This document shows positions 43,465 to 53,049 of a stretch of 64,000 nt of DNA, piece after piece. Within the stretch, counting starts at the first letter, position 1, and every line of letters starts with the position of its first letter. The DNA comes from Chryseobacterium suipulveris (GTDB lineage Bacteria > Bacteroidota > Bacteroidia > Flavobacteriales > Weeksellaceae). The stretch spans positions 2,973,984-3,037,983 of the forward strand of contig NZ_CP094532.1 in the NCBI RefSeq assembly GCF_022811685.1, read 5' to 3'. The position numbers were made by a program, and so were the translations under genes. Below the pieces are notes generated by a model. That model saw only the letters and a list, made by a program, of their open reading frames with translations, searched no databases and was not told the origin of the DNA.

Positions 43465-46332
43465 ATGATTAAAAAACTATCATTAATCTCATTGTTTACG
43501 CTGCTTCCGGCATCTTTTTATTTTGCACAGACCACGGTTTACGCATACTTGAAAGATGCAGACGGAAAACCAGTGGAAAGCGCAGAGGTTGACTTGAAAG
43601 GTTCTGAGCATGATGTAAAGGCCGACAAAATTGGATACTTCCAGTTTGTTGATCTTAAATCTGGTCACTACCAGATTGTGATTACCAAACCCAATTACGA
43701 AACAAAAGTAATGGAGTTTGATGTAAAGAGCGACGAAAAGAGAAAAGATTTAGGGGTAATTACCCTTTACACATCTTTAACAGGAGCAGATCAGGGACTG
43801 GTAATAATCGACAACAACAGTGGTGACGAGGAAAACTCGAGCCAAACTTCAACTGTCGGCTTATTGCAGTCTTCACAGGATGTTTTCAGCAGAATTGCAG
43901 CGTTTGATTTGGGTGCTTACTGGTACCGACCAAGAGGTATTGACGGAAGAACTGGTGAAACCATGATGAACGGTGTTACAATGGTAAAATCTGACAACGG
44001 AAACGTAGATTTCAGCAACTGGGGCGGTCTTAACGAAATCACGAGATATCCAGAAGTTGCAGCGAATCATTCACCTTCAGAATATGCTTTCGGGGGTGCG
44101 AGTTCCGTTATCTATAAAAACACTAACGCCAGCGAATACAGAAAAGGATTCCAGGCAACTTATTCATTAACAAACCGTAACTACCGGAACCGTGCTTCCT
44201 TGCGATATACTTCCGGCATGAAAAGAAACGGATGGGCCGTAACCGCAATGGCTGCAAGACGATGGGCACAGGAAGGAATCCAAGAGGGAACTTTTTACGA
44301 TGCTTATGGCGCTTATCTGGGAATCGAGAAAAAATTCAGCGATACTCACACGATGACTTTTAACGCGTTCGCTGCTCCTTACAGAAGATCTACTTCCAGC
44401 CCAAACACACAGGAGGTATATGATTTTATGGGGGTTCACTACAACTCCTACTGGGGATGGCAAGACGGCAAAAAAAGAAGTGAGCGTGTAAGACAGGGGT
44501 TCCAGCCGATTATTCAGCTTCAGGATTTCTGGAAAATCAACAAAAAATCAAGTTTGGCAACTGCTATTTCATACCAGTTCGGTAAAGATAAGAGCGCGAG
44601 ATTAGACTGGCAAAGCGTTCCGAACCCGTCACCAACTTATTACAGATACCTTCCTAGCTATTTCTATGGCCAAATGGAAGAAATCCTTTCTGAAAATCCA
44701 GGTGCCGATGTATCAAGCTTCAATGATGCTTATCAAACAGCTTTGGCTGGTTGGCAAAGTGGCGATCCTAAATTCACTCAGCTCAACTGGGATAATCTGT
44801 ACCACAGAAACCAATCCCAAACAGCAGATAATTACTATGGGGTAACAGGAAAAAGAGCACTTTACTATCAGGTAAACGATGTAAGCGACGACAAAATTTT
44901 CAATGCTGCAACCCATTACGTTTACAACTTTACCGACACCAGCAAACTATTGCTTAACGTATCTTACCAAAACTACAAATCCGAACTCTACAGAGAGGTT
45001 AAAGATCTATTAGGAGCCGATTTTGTTTTAAATAAAGACCCTTTTGCAGCTACTAACAACGCTGGAACATCTGGACTTTATGACGAAGGGGAAGCAAATG
45101 TGACCAAAAAGGTTGGCGATAAAATGGGGTATGACTACATCTTCAGAAGACAGGACATCAAAGTTAATCCTGGCTTTAAGTTCCAGACTGGGAAATTCGA
45201 CGTGTTCATTTCCGGTTTGGCAGGATATTCTACTTCCAACAGAGAAGGTCTATACCACCATTATCTTTACAAAGACTCTTTTGGGAAAAGCAAAGATTAC
45301 AATTTCTGGGATTTCGGTATGAAGGGACAGATCGTTTATAAAGTTGACGGAAGAAACTTCCTCGTTTATAATGGTGCGTACTTCTCTCAAGCGCCATTCC
45401 TGGAAGACTTGTTCATCAACCCAAGAGCAAATGCTTCTGTTGCACCGAACATCAAAAACTCAATCATCAATGCAAATGATTTGAGTTATATCATGAATAC
45501 TCCGTTTGTAAAAATGAGATTGACCGGATACTTGGTAGATACTCAAAACGATACCAATGTACAAAGGTTCTTTGCAGATGGAATCCAGTTGTCACGAGAA
45601 GGACAGGATGGTATTGAAACAACAGTACAGAGTGCTTTCGTAACACAAACGATGACCAATGTTGAAAAAAGAAATATGGGGGTGGAATTTGGAGTCGATG
45701 TGAAAGTTCTTCCTACCCTTTCGCTACAAGGATTGGCAAGTTACGGGCAATACACCTACAAAAATGATCCACATGCGTATTTCTCTTCCGATGCAACGGG
45801 AGTATTTGAAAACGGATTGCCTTACCTTGATATCGGAAAAGCATACCTTAAGAACTACCGTTTAGGAGGTACTCCACAACAGGGATACTCACTCGGTTTC
45901 AGATACAACTCACCAAAATACTGGTGGTTCGGAGCCAACTGGAATTATCTGGACGACAACTTTCTGGATCCTTCAGCAATCATCAGATCAGAAAGATTTG
46001 TACAGAATCCTGTCTCAGGTACTCCTTACGCAGGACTTACTGCCGACGATTTGAGAAAAGTACTGGCTCCCACCAAACTACCATCAGCTTATTTCATCAA
46101 TGCGAATGTTGGTAAATCGTGGAGATTAGGTGCTTACTATGTGCTGATTACTGCCTCTGTTAATAATATTTTGGATAACACCAAATATATCACAGGTGGT
46201 TTCGAACAGACAAGAAGGGTAACTTTCCCAGGTTTTGTACAGGAAAACGACCGCCAATATCCACAGTTTGGTCCAAAATACTGGTACACTCAGGGAAGAT
46301 CTTATTTCATCAATCTACAGGTTAGATTTTAA
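43465..46332 (+). CDS. TonB-dependent outer-membrane receptor
   Basis: A 955-residue outer-membrane protein. Signal peptide (SLISLFTLLPASFYFAQ), then a carboxypeptidase-like beta domain (VYAYLKDADGKPVESAEVDLKG, to about residue 110), a plug (RGIDGRTGETMMNGVTM) and a beta-barrel rich in aromatic strands ending SYFINLQVRF with the terminal Phe expected for insertion by BamA. Such receptors import large or complexed nutrients. Its gene is followed 31 bases later by the DUF5689 lipoprotein gene, so they form an operon. Confidence 0.92.
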   Translation: MIKKLSLISLFTLLPASFYFAQTTVYAYLKDADGKPVESAEVDLKGSEHDVKADKIGYFQFVDLKSGHYQIVITKPNYETKVMEFDVKSDEKRKDLGVITLYTSLTGADQGLVIIDNNSGDEENSSQTSTVGLLQSSQDVFSRIAAFDLGAYWYRPRGIDGRTGETMMNGVTMVKSDNGNVDFSNWGGLNEITRYPEVAANHSPSEYAFGGASSVIYKNTNASEYRKGFQATYSLTNRNYRNRASLRYTSGMKRNGWAVTAMAARRWAQEGIQEGTFYDAYGAYLGIEKKFSDTHTMTFNAFAAPYRRSTSSPNTQEVYDFMGVHYNSYWGWQDGKKRSERVRQGFQPIIQLQDFWKINKKSSLATAISYQFGKDKSARLDWQSVPNPSPTYYRYLPSYFYGQMEEILSENPGADVSSFNDAYQTALAGWQSGDPKFTQLNWDNLYHRNQSQTADNYYGVTGKRALYYQVNDVSDDKIFNAATHYVYNFTDTSKLLLNVSYQNYKSELYREVKDLLGADFVLNKDPFAATNNAGTSGLYDEGEANVTKKVGDKMGYDYIFRRQDIKVNPGFKFQTGKFDVFISGLAGYSTSNREGLYHHYLYKDSFGKSKDYNFWDFGMKGQIVYKVDGRNFLVYNGAYFSQAPFLEDLFINPRANASVAPNIKNSIINANDLSYIMNTPFVKMRLTGYLVDTQNDTNVQRFFADGIQLSREGQDGIETTVQSAFVTQTMTNVEKRNMGVEFGVDVKVLPTLSLQGLASYGQYTYKNDPHAYFSSDATGVFENGLPYLDIGKAYLKNYRLGGTPQQGYSLGFRYNSPKYWWFGANWNYLDDNFLDPSAIIRSERFVQNPVSGTPYAGLTADDLRKVLAPTKLPSAYFINANVGKSWRLGAYYVLITASVNNILDNTKYITGGFEQTRRVTFPGFVQENDRQYPQFGPKYWYTQGRSYFINLQVRF

Positions 46333-46363
46333 TCATTAATCCGAAATTATAAAAATAAATACA

Positions 46364-48508
46364 ATGAATTTCAAAAAATATTTCAGAACTGCTTTAGCGA
46401 TCGTTTTTTCTACGGTTGCGCTTAGCTCTTGTGTGAATAAAGATGAATGGGATACACCACCCATCAATTGTAACAACAAGTTTGACAAGGCAAACATTTC
46501 TTTAGCCGACTTCAAAGCACAGGCACCTGCATCAGGTTACAAACTGATTACAGATGACCAAATTTTTGATGCTTATGTGGTATCTTCCGATGAAAGCGGT
46601 AACTTTTACAAAACCATCTCTTTCCAAGATAAGCCCTCCAATCCAACGGTAGGACTTCAGATTGAAGTTGACAGAGCAAGTAATTATGCCGATTTTCCTG
46701 TGGGTTCACATATCCGAATCAATGCTAAAGGTTTGAGACTGGGAACTGATAGAGGAACAGTAAAGTTGGGTTCAGTTGACCCGAACTATGCCATCGGAAG
46801 AATCCCTGGATCTTTGTTCAGCAAATATATTTCAGGAGTTTGTAATGGTTCGCAGTTAGATATTGCAACAATCACTCCTTTGGATTTGCCAAATTTAGAT
46901 GCTGCGAAACAGGACAAGTATATCAATATGCTTGTAAGAGTTCCGAATGTACAGTTTTCTGATTTCGAGCAGGGAAAAACATTTGTTCAGCAAAACCCAG
47001 CGGTAGACACCGAAAGATCGATCACTGATAAGAACGGATACACAACTGTCTTAAGAAACTCCGCTTTCTCCACTTTTGGATCTACCAAGCTTCCATCAGG
47101 TAACGGAAATATTACTTTTGTGGTAAGCAAGTATAATGTGAACTGGCAAATGTATATCAGAAACCTCAATGATATCCAGTTCAACGGACCAAGAGTTCAG
47201 GAGTGTTCTTCTCTCACTGCAACAGGAACTTTAGCAGACCTTAAAGCGCTTTACCCAGCAAACGAAACAAATACCATCCAGATTACAACAGATATGGTTG
47301 TGGAAGGATATGTAAGTTCATCTGATATTTCAGGAAACATTTATAAAACACTCTACATCCAGGATAAACTTGAAAATCCTACACAAGGTCTTACTATCAT
47401 TACCGATGCAGTAAATATGTACGCTAAATATCCGGTAGGAACTAAAGTAACGATCAAGGCAAAAGATCTTTGGCTGGCAAAAGTTGGGGGAATCGTGCAG
47501 CTTACTAATAAGAATACAAACCCTACTACAGGAGAAGTTACATTTGCATTAACTGACCAGAAACTGAACACCAATGTACTAAAGTCTTGCAATCAACCGA
47601 CAACACCAATCGTGCCGTTCGTTGTGAATTCACCTTCTTCCATTACAGCGGATATGGTTGGAGCTTTGGTGAAATTTGAAAGAGCACAGTTTACCAAACA
47701 AGCTTTATACAACACATTGGGTACACTGAACGGTTGGGCTAATCCAGGTGTAACGACGAACAGAGAATTTGATTTCTTTGCGGCAGACCGTACAAAAGCG
47801 GGCTCAATCATTACCCGTAATTCGCCATACTCTACTTTTGCATTCCTGAACCTCCCAACCGGAAACGGCTCACTCATGGGAATTATCAGCAGTTTTAATG
47901 GCACCCTACAATTATATGTGAGAGATTTGAACGATGTAAAGATGACCGGAGAAAGGTATGCAGAAAACCCACCGAAAGGAGGTACTGACATCAATTTCCT
48001 TGGTGCATTTACCGAAAACTTCGAAAGTTATCCTATAACACAGTCTGCTCCTTATCTTGAAGTTTTCCCGAAATATGTCAACGCTCCGGTTGAAGGAAAC
48101 AGATATTGGCAGGGAAGAACTTTCGGAGGTAACAAATACATCCAGCTGGGTGCAAACTCCGGAACCGGTCCGTATGAAACCTACTTCATCGTTCCTGTTA
48201 ATTTTACAGCAGCAAACAGCATTAAGTTTGATGTAAATATTGGTTTCTTTAACGGAAATGCACTTAAAGTATTTACGACGACGAATTACACTCCATTGGG
48301 AGAAATCAATCCGGCGAATTTGACGGACATTACTTCTGCATTTACGATTCCAACTACACCTACATCTGGTTATGGAACATTCCAAAACGCAGGAACCTAT
48401 AACTTCCCTGCTGGCTTGACAGGAAACGGATACGTAATGTTTAAGTACACCGGAAACGGACAGGGAGTTACGACAACAATCCAATTAGATAATATTGTGG
48501 TTCAGTAA
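46364..48508 (+). CDS. DUF5689 lipoprotein with two OB-like repeats and a C-terminal beta-sandwich
   Basis: A 714-residue surface or periplasmic lipoprotein (signal IVFSTVALSSC, C23). Two similar halves are visible: residues about 35-275 (ISLADFKAQA, AYVVSSDESGNFYKTISFQD, YVRDLND-like end) and about 280-530 (TLADLKALYPANETN, GYVSSSDISGNIYKTLYIQD, YVRDLNDVKMTGE); these are the DUF5689 units, related to OB-fold nucleic-acid-binding domains. The last 180 residues (FTENFESYP and GQGVTTTIQLDNIVV) look like a choice-of-anchor beta-sandwich. It probably binds the substrate for the receptor. Confidence 0.85.
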   Translation: MNFKKYFRTALAIVFSTVALSSCVNKDEWDTPPINCNNKFDKANISLADFKAQAPASGYKLITDDQIFDAYVVSSDESGNFYKTISFQDKPSNPTVGLQIEVDRASNYADFPVGSHIRINAKGLRLGTDRGTVKLGSVDPNYAIGRIPGSLFSKYISGVCNGSQLDIATITPLDLPNLDAAKQDKYINMLVRVPNVQFSDFEQGKTFVQQNPAVDTERSITDKNGYTTVLRNSAFSTFGSTKLPSGNGNITFVVSKYNVNWQMYIRNLNDIQFNGPRVQECSSLTATGTLADLKALYPANETNTIQITTDMVVEGYVSSSDISGNIYKTLYIQDKLENPTQGLTIITDAVNMYAKYPVGTKVTIKAKDLWLAKVGGIVQLTNKNTNPTTGEVTFALTDQKLNTNVLKSCNQPTTPIVPFVVNSPSSITADMVGALVKFERAQFTKQALYNTLGTLNGWANPGVTTNREFDFFAADRTKAGSIITRNSPYSTFAFLNLPTGNGSLMGIISSFNGTLQLYVRDLNDVKMTGERYAENPPKGGTDINFLGAFTENFESYPITQSAPYLEVFPKYVNAPVEGNRYWQGRTFGGNKYIQLGANSGTGPYETYFIVPVNFTAANSIKFDVNIGFFNGNALKVFTTTNYTPLGEINPANLTDITSAFTIPTTPTSGYGTFQNAGTYNFPAGLTGNGYVMFKYTGNGQGVTTTIQLDNIVVQ

Positions 48509-48527
48509 TATCCACCGACAACAATAG

Positions 48528-48556
48528 AAAGTCCGCATTAATTGCGGACTTTTCTT
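48528..48556 (+). terminator. Terminator after the receptor operon
   Basis: AAAGTCCGCA and TGCGGACTTT (10 perfect pairs) around a short loop, followed by a T-rich stretch. Confidence 0.88.
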
Positions 48557-48595
48557 TTGAGTCAACTCCAAAATAAACAATGAGTGAAAAAGAAT

Positions 48596-48628
48596 AAGGC
48601 CGTCTCACAATTGAGGCGGCCTTCTTTT
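48596..48628. terminator. Second hairpin, probably for the minus-strand neighbour
   Basis: AAGGCCGTCTC and GAGGCGGCCTT pair with one G-U; T/A tails on both sides. Faces the minus-strand DUF3078 pseudogene ending at 48647. Confidence 0.75.
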
Positions 48629-48646
48629 ATTATTAATTGTTAAGCT

Positions 48647-49558
48647 TTATTTCCAGGTCTGGTTGTTCTTATTGTCGGAACGTTTCACCCCATTGTCGAT
48701 GTTATAGGCAAAACCAACCCCAAGTGTTTGCTTCACCTGGGTTTTCCAGATTTGGTTGTGGTCATACAAAAGGTCTAAAGTAATGACGGACGACACGTAT
48801 TTGTTGATCTTCATATTCAGAACTCCACCGTAGGAAAGAACCAGTCGTTCCGGATGATCTAGATAATTCGAAAATACAGATGCCGTATTGATCAAGGTCA
48901 TGTTCTCCATCAACTTTACTTTGTACAAAGCCGTTCCCAGGAAACCGAATTGGAATAGCGAAGAATCGCCATCGTTTTTCAGACCGTAATTTCCGGCATA
49001 TTGAATTTCTTTATCCAAAACAGATGTCCATCTTGCGTTTGCAGGACGAAGCGTCATGGTAAAATTATCATTCGGTCTGTAAGTAAAACCAGCTCCCAAA
49101 TTCACATAACCGGGCGGCATAAAATTTGAAATTTTGGCAGCTTGTGGATTGTTGCCATCTTCGTAACCAGGCGCAAACTGAGTGAGCAAACTCGCACCTG
49201 CAGAAGCGTCCCAGCTTTTCGCGATTTTTCTTCCGTAGTTGGTGGAGAGATTGATGACGTCCTGAGTTTTTCTGGAACCAACACCTTTGTTTTTATTTTC
49301 TCCATAACCGAGGATCACGATATTTTCCCAAAGATCTTTGTCTTTTTCGTAAGTCATATTATAGTTCGTTCACGCAATCCAACCAATATTGTTGGCTCCA
49401 CCTCCAACCCAGTTGGAGAACGCCGCCTGATTGAGCATCAAAGTATTCTGACCGTGAATGGACCAGTGTTTCACGGTATCCTGTTCAACCACAACAGGAG
49501 TTTCCTGCGCAAAACCAAATCCTGAAACCAGAATCGCGAATAATAGTAATTTCTTAAT
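48647..49558 (-). pseudogene. DUF3078 protein gene with a lost start codon and an in-frame stop
   Basis: Reading from 49558 gives IKKLLLFAILVSGFGFAQ (signal peptide, but the first codon is ATT, not ATG), then an intact 40-residue stretch up to GGANNIGWIA, then TGA (49370-49372), then in the same frame TNYNMTYEKDKDLWE and the rest of the protein to 48647. It matches the neighbour at 49660-50769 over the whole length, e.g. FAPGY, PGYVNLGAG, SNYLDHPERL, TLGVGFAYN. So one nonsense change and a start change break an otherwise complete copy. A TAGTTTTG promoter box is still present upstream. Sequencing error is possible. Confidence 0.85.
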
Positions 49559-49577
49559 AACTTGTTATTTGAGCCGG

Positions 49578-49585
49578 CAAAACTA
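49578..49585 (-). promoter_or_regulatory. TAGTTTTG -7 box before the DUF3078 pseudogene
   Basis: Followed by CCGGCT, as is the box of the intact paralogue at 50776-50783, so the promoter was duplicated with the gene. Confidence 0.5.
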
Positions 49586-49659
49586 CGGATAAAAATTTTG
49601 AATCTCTTCAAAACCAAAAAGCTAAGAAGTCTTCACCATCGTGAAAACATTTAACTACC

Positions 49660-50769
49660 TTAATTGGCAATAAACGGTTTAATGAATTTCTTACTCCTCT
49701 CCTTATTTTCGAAACCGAAGTTGTAAGAAAACCCGATTCCCAAAGTTTGCTTCATCTGAAGTTTCTGGATTTGGTCGTGATCGTACATCAAATCCAAACC
49801 GACCACCGCAGAAATAAAGCGGTTAAACCTGATGTCGAGTGTTCCGTTATAAGTTACATCAACTCTCTCAGGATGAGAGATATAGCTGCTGAAAAAGTTC
49901 ACCTGGTTGGTAAAATCAATGTTCTCATAAATTTTCAGCCGGTAAAGAATATTGAGCAACGCTCCCAAATCCGCCTTCATCGATTGCCCGTCTCTTTCCA
50001 AACCATACTTCCCGGCTTTCTGCAGCAAAGGATCATTAACAAAAGTAAACTTACCGTTGATCGGGCGGAAAATCACCTGAAAATTCTCCTTTGGGTTGTA
50101 CGAAATACCCAAACCTACATTCAGATAACCTGGAGCCATAAATCTCGAAATCCTGTCCGAAAATTCAGGATTTGGTGTTGCCGAATAGTTGTAACCCGGT
50201 GCAAACTGCGACAAAAACTGAAAACCCGTGGAGAGATAGAAGTTCTTCCCGATGTCGTAACCGTAGTTTGACATGATGTTGATGTAGTCCTCGGTTTTTC
50301 TTGCAGCTTCACCTCGAGTTGACACAAAACCATAACCGAACTTGAACTGGTTGTCTAAGAAATGTTTGCCACTTTTATAATTAACAATATAGTTGACTTT
50401 TCCGATGACGCCGATATTGTTATTCCCTCCCGAATTCCAGTTAGAAAAAGATGATTGGTTAAAAACCAGGTTGTTCTGCCCGAAATAAAACCATTTTATC
50501 GGATCTTTCATCCGCATCAAATGATAGGGTGTGATCGGGACTTCTCCCGTAACATTGGCAATGACCAATTTGTCGTGGATCACAATGGTGTCTTTAAATT
50601 TCGTTTCGAGGTTGATGAGTTTCGGATTGGCCAAACTGTCCAGATCGATGGCGACAGAATCCCATCTTTTCTGCGAGATCGAATCAATTTTCTCCTGAAT
50701 GCTGCTTCGGATTTGCGCTTTAAACACGGTTGACAAAAAAGCGAGAACCACAAAAAGAATCTTCTTCAT
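49660..50769 (-). CDS. DUF3078 outer-membrane-like protein
   Basis: A 369-residue protein with signal peptide (MKKILFVVLAFLSTVFKAQ) and a C-terminal part made of beta strands with alternating residues (FNQSSFSNWNSGGNNNIG, FAPGYNY, FMAPGYLNVGLGISYNP, SYISHPERVDVTYNG, TLGIGFSYNFGF). The DUF3078 family is typical of Bacteroidota; an outer-membrane barrel is likely, function unknown. ATG 50769 is set by the signal peptide; the 35 upstream codons lack one. Neighbour of a broken paralogue. Confidence 0.82.
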   Translation of the reverse strand: MKKILFVVLAFLSTVFKAQIRSSIQEKIDSISQKRWDSVAIDLDSLANPKLINLETKFKDTIVIHDKLVIANVTGEVPITPYHLMRMKDPIKWFYFGQNNLVFNQSSFSNWNSGGNNNIGVIGKVNYIVNYKSGKHFLDNQFKFGYGFVSTRGEAARKTEDYINIMSNYGYDIGKNFYLSTGFQFLSQFAPGYNYSATPNPEFSDRISRFMAPGYLNVGLGISYNPKENFQVIFRPINGKFTFVNDPLLQKAGKYGLERDGQSMKADLGALLNILYRLKIYENIDFTNQVNFFSSYISHPERVDVTYNGTLDIRFNRFISAVVGLDLMYDHDQIQKLQMKQTLGIGFSYNFGFENKERSKKFIKPFIAN

Positions 50770-50775
50770 AGCCGG

Positions 50776-50783
50776 CAAATTTA
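50776..50783 (-). promoter_or_regulatory. TAAATTTG -7 box for the intact DUF3078 gene
   Basis: Matches TAnnTTTG, followed by CCGGCT and the ATG 6 bases later; a short leader is expected. Confidence 0.5.
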
Positions 50784-50920
50784 CTACAATCCATTTGAAA
50801 ACTAAAAACTTCGCGATGCGCACTTTATTACTTTTTGTCTGAAATTTCTTTTCGCTTTGCCAAGAATTAGCCATATTTACTTAATTAATTTTTTGGCAGC
50901 TGATTTGTCAAAAAACCATT

Positions 50921-51709
50921 ATGTTCAAAAACGACTCCCTGAATTACCGCGCCGTACTGTATGCAGCCATCATGGTTGTGTTGATGTGGTTGGGTTTTCT
51001 GCTGCAGTCAACCGGTTTTCTCGAAGGTTGCAGTGGAGCGATCATCCCGCTTGTTCCGGAAGGTTTAAAGGGGATCATCTTCTCGCCATTTCTTCACGGC
51101 GGACTTGAACATATTTTCGGGAATTCGGTTCCGATTTTCGTTTTGATTTTTCTGCTGTTCCAGTTTTATCCGTTCATTGCGAAGAAAGTGTTCTTTCTAG
51201 GATGGATTCTTGCGGGTTTATTGGTTTGGCTGCTTCCGCCAATCGACATAATGACCGGGAACTATAATTACGTCTGCATTATCGGAGCAAGCGGGATCGT
51301 TTATGTTTTGGCGTTTTTCCTTTTCTTCAGCGGCGTTTTCCGATGGAATATGAAATTGCTGACGATTTCGATGCTCGTCGCGCTTTATTACGGAAGTTTA
51401 ATTTGGGGAGTGATGCCCGAAGAATTGTTTTACACCCCAGAAACACCGAGCAGAATTTCGTGGCAGTCACATCTTTCGGGAGCGGTGATCGGAGTGATTA
51501 TGGCTTTCGTTTTCAGGAAAGAGGGCGAAAAGAAAAAGAAATTCATCTGGGAATTCCCCAATTACTACAGCGAAAAAGACGATAAACTTTGGCAGGAATA
51601 CCGCGAAAAACATCCTGAAGATTTCATGGAACTCCCCTATAAAAAGAAAGAAAACGTTTGGGAACGCTTAGACGAAATTCGTAAAAACGAAAGATCAGAA
51701 CTTCCGTAG
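50921..51709 (+). CDS. Rhomboid-family intramembrane serine protease
   Basis: Cleaves membrane proteins within the bilayer. The family features are His64-x3-Asn68 (EHIFGNSVP), the catalytic Ser124 in IGASGIVY and His184 in QSHLSGAVIG, over six helices in the first 195 residues. The C-terminal 65 residues form a charged cytoplasmic tail (KEGEKKKKFIWEFPNYY). Substrate unknown. Confidence 0.92.
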   Translation: MFKNDSLNYRAVLYAAIMVVLMWLGFLLQSTGFLEGCSGAIIPLVPEGLKGIIFSPFLHGGLEHIFGNSVPIFVLIFLLFQFYPFIAKKVFFLGWILAGLLVWLLPPIDIMTGNYNYVCIIGASGIVYVLAFFLFFSGVFRWNMKLLTISMLVALYYGSLIWGVMPEELFYTPETPSRISWQSHLSGAVIGVIMAFVFRKEGEKKKKFIWEFPNYYSEKDDKLWQEYREKHPEDFMELPYKKKENVWERLDEIRKNERSELP

Positions 51710-51761
51710 AACCAATATTTTAACGAGTGGATATTTTTCAATATTTTTGAAAAAAATAACC

Positions 51762-52865
51762 ATGTTTTCTGAAGAGACTCTCTATTCCGTCGCGCTTCGC
51801 CATTGTCCGTTAGTTGGCGATATTATTTTCCGCAAATTAGTGTTGGAAGTGGGTTCAGCGAAACAGGTATGGGAACTTTCAAAAACCGGATTGAAAGACA
51901 TTTATGGAATCGGCAAGAAAATTTCCGCAGAAATTGGGAAAGCCGAACATTTACATTTTGCCGAAAAAGAGCTGAAGTTTTGTGAAAAACACAATATCAA
52001 AATCAATCTCCGCCATCTCGGCGATTTGCCAAAATTATTACATGAATGCGATGATGCTCCTGCAATTCTTTACCAAAAAGGTGAACTGGATTCTTCGCGA
52101 AATTCCCTGAGCATCGTAGGTACGAGAAACATCACTTCTTACGGAAAATCTTTCATCCATGATTTTTTGCCTGAGCTAAAAAAGAAAAATATCGTCACAG
52201 TAAGTGGACTTGCTTTAGGTGTAGATACTGTGGTACACGAAGTTTCTTTAGAAAATAAGATTCCGACCATTGCGGTTTTAGCGCATGGATTTCACACCCT
52301 TTATCCGTCAAAAAACAAGCGGCTTTCAGAAAAAATTATTGCAGAAGGCGGAACTTTGCTGACCGAATTCAATTCATCCCAAAAACCCGACCGAGAAAAT
52401 TTTATTCAAAGAAACAGGGTGATTGCCGGTTTGTCTCCGGCAACGATTGTCGTGGAAACAGGTTTCGGTGGCGGATCGATCAGCACGGCAACTTTTGCCA
52501 GCAACTACAACCGCGACGTTTTTGCGTTGCCGGGGAAAATTACCGACAAATACAGCCAAGGTTGCAACCAACTGATTTTACAAAATAAAGCAGGAATCAT
52601 CTCATCCATTTCATCGCTTGTGGAACAGCTTGGCTATCAAAAAGAAAAAACCGGCGAACTCTTCCCTACCTCCGAAATCCGATTGCAATTATCTGACAAT
52701 CAAGAATTAATCTATAAAACATTAGACAGAAGCACACCACAATCTTTAGATGATATTGCTTTGAAGCTCGACCTCCCCACTTTCAAAATTTTGCCTGAAC
52801 TGCTTCAGTTAGAAATTTTGGGACTGGTGAAAGCACTTTCGGGGAGACAATATCTCGCACTCTGA
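51762..52865 (+). CDS. dprA: DNA-processing protein DprA
   Basis: Protects incoming single-stranded DNA in natural transformation and loads RecA. An N-terminal SAM-like domain (ETLYSVALRHCPLVGDI), the Rossmann core with SIVGTRNITSYGKSF, SGLALGVDTVVHE, AVLAHGFHTLYPSKNK, VVETGFGGGSISTA and ALPGKITDKYSQGCNQLI, and a C-terminal winged helix (SIDDIALKLDLPTFKI-like) are present. ATG 51762 was chosen over TTG 51747. Confidence 0.95.
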   Translation: MFSEETLYSVALRHCPLVGDIIFRKLVLEVGSAKQVWELSKTGLKDIYGIGKKISAEIGKAEHLHFAEKELKFCEKHNIKINLRHLGDLPKLLHECDDAPAILYQKGELDSSRNSLSIVGTRNITSYGKSFIHDFLPELKKKNIVTVSGLALGVDTVVHEVSLENKIPTIAVLAHGFHTLYPSKNKRLSEKIIAEGGTLLTEFNSSQKPDRENFIQRNRVIAGLSPATIVVETGFGGGSISTATFASNYNRDVFALPGKITDKYSQGCNQLILQNKAGIISSISSLVEQLGYQKEKTGELFPTSEIRLQLSDNQELIYKTLDRSTPQSLDDIALKLDLPTFKILPELLQLEILGLVKALSGRQYLAL

Positions 52866-53049
52866 CTTTTTACCGTTTTTAATAATTTATCTATATTGAC
52901 TTAACGTTAAATTATTAATATTTTTAGCATCATTTTTATCACATTAATAAAAATAAACTTAATTTTTGTTGATTTATTATTAATTTTTGAAATTTTTATT
53001 GCGAGTTTTGAAAAAAAAATTAAATTTGTTACTATAATCATTAAGCATT
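52866..53049. other. AT-rich intergenic region upstream of gdhA
   Basis: 184 bases rich in A and T runs, carrying the gdhA promoter at its right end. No terminator hairpin after dprA was recognised. Confidence 0.6.
52999..53028 (+). promoter_or_regulatory. gdhA promoter
   Basis: TTG, 19 bases, TAAATTTG, and 21 bases to the ATG: a good Bacteroidota promoter. Confidence 0.7.

Noticed and set aside
36328..49372. Recoding of TGA (for example as selenocysteine or tryptophan), since two genes have an in-frame TGA
   Set aside because: TGA ends normal genes here (murG, dprA, the DUF1801 gene). No selenocysteine element or conserved position is visible; independent decay or sequence errors are simpler.
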